Below are positions 28,101 to 40,100 of a DNA stretch of 64,000 nucleotides, piece by piece. Positions within the stretch are counted from its first letter, which is position 1; the number at the start of each line of letters is the position of its first letter. The DNA comes from Phalacrocorax aristotelis (lineage: Eukaryota; Chordata; Aves; Suliformes; Phalacrocoracidae): contig NC_134280.1 in the NCBI RefSeq assembly GCF_949628215.1, forward strand, positions 53,532,621 through 53,596,620. The letters run 5' to 3'. The position numbers and the translations under genes are program-made. The notes beneath the pieces were generated by a model. That model was not told where the DNA came from. It saw only the letters and a list, made by a program, of their open reading frames with translations, and did not search any database.

Positions 28101-31100
28101 CACGTGCATTTCAGCACACTGGGGAGGACGGGGAAGACAGAGATGGTGAAATGCAGAAGTGTTTTGTCTTACTGGAGCAAGGAAGGATTTCAAGTAGGTC
28201 AACCACTGTATTCTAGTTCACGTCATAACTAACTTGTGGTTTGTAACTCAGCAAAGTGTTGTCCGAAAAGCGTACTCGTCTCCCGATGTGCAGTGAGTCA
28301 ATAATCACACACTCAGGAGACACTGCTGATTTATTTCAGGATTGCACAAGCCTGGGTGCTTCATGGCTTTCCACAAACCGATCACACGAGAGCCTGCTCC
28401 TTTGTTATATATAGGCAGAATATATATGAATTTATTGTATATCTAACACACGTTCATTCTAATCTACCTAGGTTGCATAATGGCATTAAGTCACTATTCT
28501 TGGCTCCACTTCAGATCCTTCTGCACATGTCTTCCTCTCTTCAGGGGTCCTTGGTGGTCTTTATGGATGAAGTACCCTAACCCTTTTTATGCATACCTTG
28601 TCACATGTCACCTACGGCTAATTCAAGGCTGCTTTCTCTTGCCAACTTTCCTTTATTTTCTTCCAAAAGGAACGCTTGTCCTTGATTAAATGGCCAAGAT
28701 ATCCTGTCCCTAAGCTTACATTAAATATTAAAACATCAAATAATGCTTGTTCAAAAAAAAAAAAAAAGAGTCTAGATTCATGTTCATTAAACATAGACAA
28801 TACCTCTTCTTTCCAAGGGGGGCTGTTCTCTTACAAAAGGAGTCTGTGGTAGACGCTGCTGAAGGGATATTTCTGAGTGGCGCTAGTGAGTACATCTCTC
28901 TTGGCGATGCTGAAAGAACATGAAGTGCTGAGGTTGCAGTTTCTTCTGAGGCTGTGGCGTGTGTGCTCAGTTTGGTACCTCAAAGGCACAAAGAGCCACA
29001 GGAGAGGAGGGTCGTCCTTCTGCTTGCCATGCTTGCCTTCCTCCTCTGCCATGACAAGAGCATTCCTGTTAAGCAGAAAGGAGAGAGGTGGGCTCATCTT
29101 TGAGACAACCCTGACATCTCCTTACACTATGTTCTCATTCAGCTGCAGCTCTTCAGAGAGATTTTTGGCCAAGAGCTGTTGCAAAGATGGCTCACTGAGT
29201 AGGTCTCAGACTGTTCTTCCTGGTACAAGTCTACATTAGTTTTCCAACATACATTGAAGCAACTAGCTCAGGTTGCCTAGGCATGGTTATCCACTGGCAG
29301 CAGGAGGGGCATTCATTAATACCCCTGGCTTGCAAAGGGATCAGGAACTGAAGGCTAGCCTCCTCATCGGATCTTCCTGTTCCAAATCCAATTACAGGTA
29401 AAAATTATCCTTGATAAATAACCCAAGTCAAAAATGTCAGTTTTCCTCTTGAAGGAGGTAAGAATGAAATTTGTCTTAGTTTCTAATAGCCAAGGGCAAG
29501 AACACTAATGGCTTAGAGTAAATGCCTTCCTGCCATCATAAATTCTGCTTCTTGGGGGAAGAAAGGACTTAGAGGATGATAAACAATCCAAATTCCTTCT
29601 TTCTTTTACTGTAAGTAAAAAAATGCTACTCTACTGAGTCAGATGGAGTTAGATGCATCCATCTCAGTGGTGATTTTCCATTTGTTGTATCCAACAACCC
29701 ATCAATATCACCCCTAAATTAATGTTTCATTAAAGAATGCAGACAGCAAATGGGAGGCAGCAATTATTTGACTAATTTAGAGCTGGAACATTTCACCCAG
29801 CATCTTCCAGGAAAAGAATGACTGTAAGGTGTGACCTGCATATCACTTAACCTGGAGATTTTTCGTAGCCAAGGCCCAGCTGATGCTTCATCTTCAGCTC
29901 TCGGTGTTTTTTACTGACAAGCATTGCAGGGACAGTCTCTTTCCAAGGGAGAGCTTCGTCCATAACTACTCCTCCAGCAGTGGGTGACAGCATGTCACTA
30001 GGAACAGGAAAATTCACTTGACCGTAATGATACTGATGTGGCGGGGGGGAGTGTAAGAGCTTTCAAAAAGAAGCCCAGACACACTTTCTCTTCTCCAACG
30101 GTATTGGTCCATTATGTGCTAACTGCTGTCTGAGTTAAGGGATGGGGCACAGCTGTGGTTTTCTTAAAGCATGTTATTAATGCTATTGGCATAACCACTC
30201 AAACTCAAAAGGCATACTGTTGCTTAACTGTCAGAGAAAGTACCCTGATTATTTTTAATACTTTTTCTCCAACACCTGGTGTAAGAAAAGGAAGAAGAAA
30301 ATTATTTTGAGGCAATGGACTGAAAGTTGCCCATCAGTGGAGTGTGTGATGGGAATCTGAGGACGGCACAAAGCAGTGCTGCAGTCTACCTTCACTGTTA
30401 CGTCCCAGATCAAAAGGAAACTAATACAGGCAAACTTGCATCTGCTGGATAAAATAGTGTTGCAAATAAAGATAGGTCATGAAACCACCTGGTGACTTCA
30501 TGTAATGCTTTCAGGTTTTATTTTTTACAACATTAGGCATGCATGAGTTAGCATGCCTTTTTGGGCTGGATAAACGCTGCCATGCATAACTGGTGCTTCA
30601 GAGCTCGTCTGCAGCTCTAAATAGAAACCCCTTCCAGGCAAAAAAGTTGCAATGATGATGGTTCATTAGTGCAATCTCTTTTGCTCTTGTATGTCTCCTT
30701 GTTAAACCAGACCTGTTGTATGCTCTGTGGCATGATTTCCTGCATGGAAAGAAATAGCCAGTGATAAATACTGAGATTTAGTACTTTATACCTATCTCTG
30801 AAATATTTAAATGAGAAAGCTCTCTGCAGTAATCTTTGAAAACAGACTGCCATGTTGTATGAAGACAGCTATTTTCCCCTCCAAAATCAAATGATCCTAG
30901 AAAAAGATCAGAAAGATGATGTGGAGGAACTACAGTCAATTTACTCTTTAAAAATGGTTTTGTAGTTTGATATTCCCTTACCAGGGCCTAAATAGTATAT
31001 TCAGATAATAGCTGGGTATAAATGCTAAATATAATTGCTAGATAGAAATGCTGAGAATGACTTAACAGCAAATTGTACTCTTAGGCCTGCCCAGACACAC

Positions 31101-34100
31101 ATTCTAAAAGAAAATTATTGCTGTAAAACATTTTACACTTTGAGCTTTCAGGTCTTGGAGGCTGCTTGACAAAATGAAAAAAAAAATTAGTAAATAACTG
31201 AGAAGCCAGCTCACAAGCAAGCTCAGAAACAGGGTGCTGTTGAAGTCTTTCGTAGTCATTATGTACCTGGAGATGACCATCGTAATCATCATCACCATCA
31301 CTGTAGTTGAGCTGGCTGTGAAACAGTGACTGCTGGTGGTTTCTTCCCTCATTGTTTCCAACAGTTGGAATAATTTTCTGCCATAGCTTTGTTATGGCTA
31401 TCTTGTTCCTTCAATTCTTTCCTAGCGGTTCTCTTCCTTCAAGCAGCCTTAGACTCAATGTTTAATGTCATTGCATGGTACCTAAAATAACAAGGAAGGT
31501 GCAGATGTGCACCATGGCATCAGGCAGGACCTTGCCTGGTTAAATAGATCCTCTCATGGTTTTATGCAGCTGGCAGGAGCTTGCCAGTCTGGCAGCTGCC
31601 GCAGGCTATGAGCAGTGGCCAGCAGTTGCCAACATCTGGGCAGCTCACCTGCCCTCCTCCCAGGTTGCTTGGTGCTGCACAATCACCTGAGAAGCTGCTG
31701 AGTAGGACATCAGCCTCAGTTGGGCCCTGAGGCGTATTATCAGACCAAAATACTAATGAGCATTGACTTTTCTGCATAGTGAATTGGTTCTGGTGGCATG
31801 GTCAGAGCCTGCTCTACTGCTATGGAGCCTGTGATGGTCTTTGCAGATGGAACATCACTGACCCGTCTCAATTCACCTTGGTTTAAGCTGAATACAGTTG
31901 TAAAGTAAGCAGCCAGATCCAGCCCAAAACTCACTGCAGTCAAAGGAGCATTTTTGCCCGTTTTTGTGAGGTTTTGGGGAATGTGCCCAGGCAAGGCAGA
32001 AGGCTTAAAACTACTTGTACCACCACTTCCTGGCCCAGTGTTCAGCAGACCTTTTAATGTTAAACTTCTGGGTTGCTTTCAAGCCTTGAGCACTTGCTTG
32101 AACCTAGCAACTTGCTTAAAACCCCCTTTTATTTTTTTTAAAAAGTCATTGAAATTTAGGAGGGAAGCTCAGCACCCTGAGACTAACAATAAATACGAAC
32201 AGGCAAAAATTGCACATGCAGCGCCATTATCTTACCAAAATGCATATGTATGTTGTAACAACACAAAATAGTTTTTGTTCCTGCATCTTAGACTGGCGTT
32301 GGGATATTCAAAAGGTAATAATCTCTTAGGTTAAGGCACCAGCTGCTCTGTTCTTCCTTCCTTCCTCAGCAACATGAGGCCACAAGAGGAGGTCAAAAGA
32401 TTATTCTTTTTTCATTATTCTTAATCTAATTCTTCAGTGGAAATGGATGCTCTTTTTATTGAATCCATTTATTTAATTGCTGCTGCTGGAAAGCTATTTC
32501 ATGGCCCACAAGAAGTTAGAAAAGCTTGGATGTTTTCTTCTTATTGGGTTTTAAGGTTTGCTCAGGGGAAGGATGGTGCACAAGTCTGCTGGAGATCTTT
32601 TCTTACTGCTGTGCCCATCCCACTCAATGCACTCTGATACACAGGGGTGGCAAAATGACCATCTTCCCTCCTCACCTGTGTGGGACAGGTCAGCATCACA
32701 CACCTTGCTGTGGAGGATTTTTTCCTTGGCTCAGAATATGTCCTTCATCATTGGGCTGCTCCTGCCTCACCTACAGATTGCCCCATGAAGGGTGATGGAG
32801 TGTCCAGGGGGGACATCAGCTTTGCTGCAGATAAATGCAGAGAAACCCCCAAGCCCCTTCATTTCTATGCCATGTTGATAGCCACGGAAAATCTTCCAAT
32901 GTGAGACATTAAACTCTATTACTGGTGGCATTGAGCCGACTTGGATACAAGTAATCTTCTCAACCTTCCTCTCTCTCCTCCCTGGTTATCAACCTCCATT
33001 AGTTGCTTGCATTTTGGACAGCCAGGCAGGGTAGAGCAATATTGCAGTGATGGCTGTAATTGCCTCAAATTACCCTGGTTTCACCCACCAGGCACATGGC
33101 GTTGGTTTTTTTTCCCCTAGTATAATTTCCAAGCACAGCCCCTTGAGACTGAGCTGAAAAGCCTCACTGAGAGTTGGCTCTGCTCCCGTAGAGCCTGTCC
33201 CTCCCTGTGTGGCCACCCACTCTGTCTCGCCGATCAATTTTTCCCTCCTGAAAGGCAAGCGCTGCCTGCAGGCCCACTCAGATCGATGCTGGTGAGGAAG
33301 CAAGGGAAAATAAAAGGAAGAAATAAGGTTTTGACTCCAGGCGCTGAAGGCAATTGTCATATTTTTTCCCTTTGAAACCCGAGTGGGAGTTCCCTGGGAT
33401 CTGTCAAGCTGTGAGTTCTCACATGTTTGGTAAATATTTAGGGTCTGATTCACCACTGAATCACTCTGTTATTTTTTTGGCTGTATTTGGAGGAACACCT
33501 CCATCACTGGGATAACACCAGCGATCTGATGTCCTCTCAACTTTTTATTTTAGCATCTCTCAGTCATGTGTGCCTGTCCTCACAGTCATCCAACAGGACA
33601 GGGAGATGGTGTCATCCCTGCCTGGCAGAGGGATTTAGAGACACACTGGTCACAGGCACCAGAGTTGTTCTCTGACTCTAAACACAAAACAGGCCAAAAG
33701 CTCCAGCCATCAGCTGGTGAGAACCTGGCATGATGCCAAAGGGCCCATGCTGGAGCGTGTCCAGAGAAGGGCAACGAAGCTGGTGAAGGCTCTGGAGAGC
33801 AGGTCTGATAAGGAGCGGCTGAGGGAACTGGGGTTGTTTAGCCTGGAGAAGAAGAGGCTGAGGGGAGACCTTATCTCTCTCTACAGCTACCAGAAAGGAG
33901 GTTGTAGTGAGGTGGCTGTTGGTCTCTTCTCCCAGGTCACTAGCGATAGAACAAGAGAAAATGGCCTCAAGTTGTGCCAGGGGAGGTTTAGATTGGATAT
34001 TAGGAAAAATTTCTTTACTGAAAGAGTGGTCAGGCACTGGAACAGGCTGCCCAGAGAGGTGGTGGAGTCACCGTCCTGGGAGGTATTTAAAAGATGTGTA

Positions 34101-37100
34101 AACGTGGCACTTCAGAGCATGGTTTAGGAGGCATGGTGGTGTTGGGTTGATGGTTGGACTTGATGATCCTAGAGGTCTTTTCCAACCTTAATGATTCTGT
34201 GATTTTGTGTGTAGCAGAAGGTGGAACAGATGCAGCATTGCAGCCTCTCATGTGGGACTCACCATGCTGTAGGTAGTCCTTGGTGTGTGGTGGGTCATAC
34301 ACTAGCTTCTGCTGCTGAATGGTGGTCATTTAATAGCTGCATTACTTGTCTTACTACACGTGTGATATCTTCTGGGGGGATGTGAGAGAAGCATATTTCC
34401 CTCCAGAGATTACCATAGTAAGTGTTTTCCACATACAGATCTCTGCTTTCATTGCAGGTGGAACACAGCATGATGGATATGTACGATCTTGTGTACGAGG
34501 AGGTGAGGAGGAACACCTCCAGCATCAGGAGGCAGGAGCTGACTGCCATTCATGAAGCAGTAAGTTGTCTTTCAGCCTCAGCAGAAAACCTTGCCCTGGG
34601 GTATCTTCCCAATGGTCTCAGCAGGCTGGGGCTGATGCCTGTGCTCTCCCTTGTGGATGATGCAATGCTGTTTTTCCTTGGGAACCAAGTCCTCCAGCCT
34701 GCTGTGAAGTCTGCTCCTCCCTTCCTACTCTTACTTTCCCTCATTTGACCAACCGGATTATCAACAGGAGGAAAGGGCCACCTGCCTGAGCATTGCTCTG
34801 GTATGAGATCTTCAGAGCTTCCACACTGTAGCTGATATATATATATTGTCTGTCTCAGCAGGGTCTCTGCCATGCTCCCTATCTGTGGTATGAGAAAGTG
34901 GATATACACCTCTCTGGTGTCCCCAGTCAGGTAGAGAGAGGGGGGAAATTCCACATTGTCCAGCAGAAATATTTGGACTTGGTTATTTCTGTTTACTCTT
35001 GAGCCTATGGCTGAGGAGTACTGGATGCTACGTGGCCTCTTGCAATTCTGGAGGCTGCTAGCAAGCTCCCCAAAACCACCACCAGGATGCTGTTGGCACA
35101 GGGGATTTGTCTGTAGCTCAGTAGGTGGGTATGGGTGGTTGCCCAGAGCACAGGGAGGATGCTTGCCCTCAGAGCCACAGGAGTTGAGTGAGGATGTCCC
35201 CTGTGGTGAGAAACTCCCAAGTCTCCAACAGGAGATGCTGTCTCCTTGCATAGCAGGGCCTGTTTGAGTAGTGAGTTCATGGCATGCAGCAGGGCTGGAT
35301 CAGGAGGTCAGCTCCGTTCAGCTGTTTCCAGACACCTCCCATGCAACTCTTTCTATCCTTCCATGTTTTCTTAAATCATTGTAACATGTACTTTCTGAAG
35401 CTGCTGTCATCCGTGCTTCTCAAAACGCAGAAAAGGGCAAATGTTCCTCATTGCAATAATGGTGGTGGCCCTCGGAGCCTTGACCAGGTGTGGCGGTGCT
35501 TGCTCTGCAGGGTTGTGGAGCAGCACACACAGAGTCCCCCTTGGCAAGGAGAACCAGGCACAATATCCAGCTTCATTAGTTACTATTTTAGCCACTTTGA
35601 TCCTGATAAACACTGAAGGCCTGAGAAACAGTCCTTCTACTCCTATTTTTTTTTCCTTCTGCTAGAGCTCCAAGCTGGCCAGTTTACCCTGCTATGGGAA
35701 ACTAGCTCCACAGTGGGTGTTGCTGGGGACCACCCCCAGCCCACAACAAGCACTGGAAACATGAGTCTGAGCATCCCTGGATTTTCCAGAGCAGACACTG
35801 TGAGAGCTGGTGTGACCATGGAAGGAGAGCCTGGCCCCAGCTCCAGGCAGCAGACCTGGAGGGGCTGGGCAAGTCTGGGGCCAGATCCATCCACCTCCTC
35901 TGAATTTAACTTCCATTGCTGCTGCAGTTGTCAGCTGCATACCTGTGCGCTTCGCTTCTTGCAGCCCTGGTTGCATAGTCCTGCCAGGGGCAGTAGGGAG
36001 GAAGGGTGGCCCATTGCCAACACCTCCTGCTGCAGCAGCTAGCAGCAAGGGGAGAGCCCCAGCAGGTGGCTGGCAGATCTCTCCCTCTCTTCCAGTTCCT
36101 GTGCTGTGGGAAGCACTCTCCATTTGGGGACACAGACAACATCGAGCACAAGACTTGCCCATCCAGCCAGGTTTACAGTGCAGGACAGGTAAGGGAAAGG
36201 TTTCTTCTACCCCACAGTGGGCTTGTGCTGCTGCTCACTAACTGTTAAAACCTCACTGGTGTCTAAGCGTTAAGGAAAATGATGGTGTTCTCATGGTTTG
36301 GAGTTGCTGTAGTTGGGGTTTCTTTTGTTGGGGTTTTGTTATTTCAATAAGGAGGCATGTCACCCACTGGAGGAGCCCTGGTTTCGTTTGCAGCTCTAGA
36401 ACAGCTTCAAAATGCTTGTGTTTGCAGTCTGTCATTTCCCTCCAACTTCCTCCTCATCTCCTGCCTCTGCAGAGTCTGTGACATACCGTGGGCCTGTGTC
36501 TGCACTCAAAAAAACTGTTGGACATTTCCAAGCGATACTAGTTTCTGAGGCTTAAAAAGTGCCCCGCTAATAAAAAATGTGGAATTTGCTGTAATTCCAT
36601 TTTCCCAGGGCATTAAGTAGGTACTAAAATGAGAAACTTGAAGCAGGATGATGATGCCCAGCAGTAGCTTAATCGGGTACACTTTATTCCTCCTCTTTGC
36701 AGTATCTCAGTGAGGCTAATGAAGACGCCACCAATATTAGACTGCCTCTGTGCTGAAGCTGCAACGTAGACTTCGTACTCTCCGAGCAAATCTATTGTAT
36801 GATTACTTTTCTTCCACTGGAGTAGTCAAAGCAGCTGAAGTAGATAAAGCCACCAGCATCAATATGTATGCTGTCCCTAGGAAAAACAAAACCATGTTGC
36901 TACAGCTATAGAAAAACATTGTTGTTAGACAAAGATGTCAAGCGCTAACAGGACGCTGTGACGCGCAGGCACGCGTCCGCCCGCAGGGCGCCGTTTCAAA
37001 GCACTGCCTCCGGGAATGTCACATCTCAAAGCAGGGTTGAACTCAGCTCAAAGAACAGGAAGGGAGAGCAGAGTAAAACTGGGCACCATAGGGATGACTC

Positions 37101-40100
37101 GGTTCCCCTCCCGGCTAATGGTTTGTGTTTCCTCCAGTGGCGGTCTGGGGGAGGTCGGTGGGAGGATGCATTTTGCAACTCGGGGAACCGCGGTTTGGTA
37201 GCCGCAGTACATTTGCCCTCTGGCTTTTAGCACTCTTACCTCATGCTACAAATTACTTTATCAAGGGCATGCTCTTGCATTTTTGAAATTGCTCTCTTGG
37301 CTAACAACTCCTGGATTTCTGTAGGGCCGTTGGCATGCTTACAGCTAATGTATATTAATGCTTGTGACACTTCGCAAAACTGAGCTGTTCATTAGTATCT
37401 TCGGGGAACGTATTTAGCATTATGGTGTGCTCTGCTTTGTCCATCTTTTCGTTTCCCTCTTTACATTTTCCACTGGGTGGAAAGAAAAAAGCCTGTGCAT
37501 GACCACCCTTTCCTGTGCACACACACAACCCCCACAGTCTGAAATGCATCACACCAAGAAAAATCGTAGGTGTATTGTAGTAATGGAAAATACACTGCAG
37601 GTGTTTGTCTTCCCAAGTTGCAGCAAGCAGGAGAAAAAATAGAAGAGCTGCCCACAGAGCAGCCCAGCTGTGTAATGCTGCATCCCCCTCTTGCTTCCCT
37701 TTCCATCTGGCGTTGTGGCAAGTGCTGTTGGGGCGACAAAGTCCCGCACTGAGCTGCAGCTGTGCTGCAAGTTGTGTCTCTCTCCTCCTAGGACTGCCTC
37801 AAAGAGATCCAGGTCTTCCTGAAGAAGCACATGGACTTTGTCTCCACACTCCTGGGCATCACCATTGGCTTCACGGTAGCTATGTCTGTTCCTTTGCGTT
37901 TTGGCCCCAAGAGGCAGGGTCCAGCAGGAAAAGTGTATCTTAAATTAGCCCCCAGAAGCTAGGATTTTCAGTGGGTTTGGAGACTGGCAGCAGCGAAACA
38001 AACAGTGGCGGACTCCACTGTGGAAATTAGGAAAGGGCCATGACCTGTCTTGGCCAGGCTGATGGATGGAGGCGTTTTCCTGCAGGAATAGGCTCGCTGC
38101 ATGGTTTTTCTGCCCAAACTAGACACAGCAGCTGGGGCTGGGGACCAGCAGGAGTGGGCTGCAGCAGCATTTGTGTTTCATCCTTTCAGGCTTGCCTGCA
38201 CATCTTATCCTGCAAGCGAGAGGCTGTGTCACTTGGTGCAGGCCTTGCAGATCAGGTAGGTAGCCAGCAAAAATTGTAGAAAAGGAGATGCAGTAAAAGC
38301 TCCATATTTTAAGAAACTTGCTACCCCTCCTTGCCCAGCGCTTGCTGGCTGCCTCCCAGCTCAGCCTGAGAAGTCACTTTGTGTGGCCAGAGCTAGAAGG
38401 TCTTGAAAGCTAGTGAGCACTAGCAGTGGAGCTGGAGAGCTGTGCAGAAGGGGAAGGTCCCATCCTATTAATGACCACTAAAGAACCTGGAAAGGTGCAT
38501 CTCAGGCAGTGGGTGGGTGAAGCACGGGCTCATAAGGAGCAGGTTGCAAAGGAGAGGAGCAGAGCATGTTGCCTGGACGCCCAGGCACCATCTTTGAAGG
38601 AGGATCTTGCAGAGGAGGGGTAGGATCATCTTCGTAGCATGGCTTGGGTAGAAAGCGTCTGTACTGAATTTGTGAGTCTTGTTTGGGGGAAGACAAAAGA
38701 AAAAATGAAGTGCTGCAAGAGGAGCGTGTCCTTCAGTGGTGAGGGGGCTCAGTGGCTGCATTGGGATGGTCTCTTTGGAGCTGGAGAGCGCCACTAATTG
38801 AAAGAAGCCTGTTCATATGCCCACCCACTGCTTGGCAGAGGTGTATCACTGTAATCACGTCTATACAAGGGCCCTGCATGTGTGGTGAAGCATGCAAGAA
38901 AAGAGTACTTGCCAGGAGACTCGTTTCTTCACCATGAAGGGAGGTTTGGTCTGCTGTGGTATCTCTGTGTTACTCCCCAGCTGGGATGACCTTTCCTGAC
39001 TGAATGTGTATTTGGAGATTGTTTTACTACTTGTGTCCACCTTGGCACACTTATGGGTTAGAAGGCTCTTCTCCATCCAAAAAAAAAAGCCCAGATAAAC
39101 AAACACTTTTGTATTTTATACTGCTAGTAGCAAATTAGGAAAAACATCAGGCATTGCTGTGGAGCTATAAATGTAAAGTCATGTGTGAATATTTGGTGTC
39201 GCTTTCTGATTTTTCTCAGGTATAGAAGGAATTTCACTGCAGCCATATTAGACAGAAGTGGGGGCATTTTTATTATGTATATCTTTTTTTCACAGCTTGA
39301 TGCTATAGCCAGATAAGGCGCTGTCTTTGAAGTGCATGCTAGAGGAAATCTTGCTGCATAGTTCACTATTGTGATGGCAGGATGCAAAGGAAACGTGTGA
39401 CAAAGTCTATAGCTGCTCTGATGTCACTGTCCCTCAGCCAACAATGCACACGTGTCCCCAGATCAAGCTGCAAGCAAAGGCACCTGCACACCAAGGCAGA
39501 CTTTTAAGAAAGAGCACGTTGTTACAGCCCTTGTTATCCTTCCCACAGCAGCCTTGCCATTGATACATTGCCTGTGTAAATCCTGATGTGTGATATACTA
39601 GGCAGAATATGAGAGTACAGAGGAAGTATACTGTCCTCTGCAGTCACAACCATGCACGTTTATGGGGTGGGGTTTGTGTTTTGTTAGAGATTTTTTTTTG
39701 TTTTGGTGAGTTTTGAACTCCAAATGATACACGAGGTTTGGGGTTTTTTCTCCCTATGTTCTCTTTACAAAAGGCTATTATTATGGGAAAGAGATGTTTG
39801 TTTTCATAGAGGAATGTTTTCTGGCAGGAATTTGAATTCTGAATTTCCCGGTTTCATCTCATTTCTTGGTATTTTTAGGACTGGGTTTGAGCCATACTGT
39901 GCTAATTGCAATCAGATGCTTTAACCACTTTTGGGGGTGGTTTTTTCTCCTATGTTGGAATTGGTGTTCACCATTTATTGGAGAACAGCTGTCTTAAGAA
40001 AAATGTGACATCCTGATACATAAATTCAGAAGTGCCACGTGGACTAACAGGCAACATTTATGATCACTTATTTGCGCAGATGGAGCATCATAATCAGTTC

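Larger units (their letters stand above)
18780..34457 (+). other. TSPAN32 intron 4
   Basis: At 15.7 kb this is the largest intron. It holds CR1 fragments at 25665-26997 and 33748-34208, a probable minus-strand LTR near 28257-28720 and a TA/TG microsatellite at 27567, all listed separately. A 15-18 bp near-duplication (AAATGCAGATGTGA twice) lies at about 21400-21435. About 6.9 kb from 18780 to 25664 and 5 kb from 28721 to 33747 show no gene or named repeat. Confidence 0.75.

Noticed and set aside
33678-34037. Minus-strand frames antisense to CR1, repeated at 16067-16600
   Set aside because: Both are the reverse strand of the same CR1 protein-coding region, so their similarity reflects the transposon and not a gene family.
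34550-35251. 233-codon minus-strand frame next to TSPAN32 exon 5
   Set aside because: No recognisable domain; most likely a chance frame beside a well-supported plus-strand exon.
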